A stretch of DNA of 6,803 bases from Acidobacteriota bacterium. Lineage in GTDB: Bacteria > Acidobacteriota > Blastocatellia > Pyrinomonadales > Pyrinomonadaceae. The stretch is from assembly GCA_003222935.1 (NCBI GenBank), contig QHXL01000090.1, forward strand, positions 1 to 6,803, written 5' to 3'. The notes beneath the pieces were generated by a model. It worked only from the letters and a program-made list of their open reading frames with translations, was not told the origin of the DNA and did no database searches. The translations under genes were made by a program, and so were the position numbers. Shown here piece after piece: positions 6,604 to 6,803 of this stretch (the stretch's first letter is position 1; each line of letters starts with the position of its first letter).

Positions 6604-6608
6604 TTCCT
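6604..6608 (-). promoter_or_regulatory. Ribosome binding site AGGAA of the second VWA gene
   Basis: On the minus strand AGGAA stands 4 nt before the ATG at 6597-6599. This is close but workable, and supports the start that gives a complete signal peptide. Two further purine-rich runs (GAGGGG and GGGAGG) lie farther upstream within the 63-bp gap and are too distant to be preferred. Confidence 0.4.
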
Positions 6609-6662
6609 GAACCCCTCGGAATTCCTCCCGACAGAATTTAGATTGCGTGAGGTGAGAGAGAA

Positions 6663-6803
6663 CTACTTGCTCGATTCGTCGCCCATCGCAGTTTTCATGG
6701 CGCTGAGAATCTTATCGCTTACGCGACGCTTTCGTAGTTCTTCAATTTTTGGGGCGGCAAGATCAAACTCAACCGGCGATTGTTCGATGCGCCGGATAAT
6801 CGT
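6663..6803 (-). CDS. C-terminal fragment of an unidentified protein
   Basis: A minus-strand frame enters from the right edge and ends at TAG 6663-6665, giving the last 46 residues of a protein. They read [18 protein letters not shown], then [18 protein letters not shown], then [10 protein letters not shown]. The pattern 'V-x-F-D-L ... I-x-x-L-R-K-x-x-V-S-D-x-I-L-x-A-M' resembles a small helical tail module often found at the C-terminus of acidobacterial proteins of various kinds, so it does not identify the protein. Codon use and the intact frame support real coding. It lies 63 bp upstream of the second VWA gene in the same orientation, and an operon is plausible. Confidence 0.65.
   Translation of the reverse strand, partial: TIIRRIEQSPVEFDLAAPKIEELRKRRVSDKILSAMKTAMGDESSK

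Overview
The window looks like a chromosomal segment of an Acidobacteriota bacterium, plausibly of the Blastocatellia (Pyrinomonadaceae-like) side. The evidence is two exported proteins of the 'VWFA-related acidobacterial' type (TIGR03436-like) in one short stretch, roughly balanced base composition, and a C-terminal fragment of a kind often seen in that phylum. This placement is an inference from gene content. No rRNA, tRNA, CRISPR array, transposase or phage gene is visible.

Layout. On the minus strand at the left edge lies the first 25 codons of a probable G/U mismatch-specific DNA glycosylase (Mug/TDG family, 1-77). Upstream of it on the same strand is a long secreted VWA-type protein (318-2270). 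Its frame is cut by an amber codon at 318-320, yet continues without a break for 76 more family-like codons to a TAA at 87-89. A 170-bp divergent intergenic region (2271-2440) separates it from a plus-strand pair: a NatA/YhaQ-like ABC ATPase (2441-3355) and its ABC-2 permease (3352-4725), joined by an ATGA overlap. The 157-bp gap after the permease holds a 100-bp palindromic element built from 10-bp units (4766-4865). A CYTH-domain protein follows on the plus strand (4883-5485). Its last 56 bp overlap tail-to-tail with a second secreted VWA protein on the minus strand (5430-6599). At the right edge is the 3' end of another minus-strand gene (6663-6803).

How the genes fit together. The ATPase and permease form one export-type transporter. 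The two VWA proteins are both predicted to be exported but differ in their metal site: the second has a complete MIDAS and the first does not. The CYTH protein probably acts on a triphosphate substrate and has no evident link to its neighbours. The segment reads as ordinary chromosome rather than a defence island or mobile element. The two items most worth following up are the in-frame amber that splits the first VWA gene and the 100-bp palindromic repeat directly upstream of the CYTH start. No intergenic stretch exceeds 300 bases.
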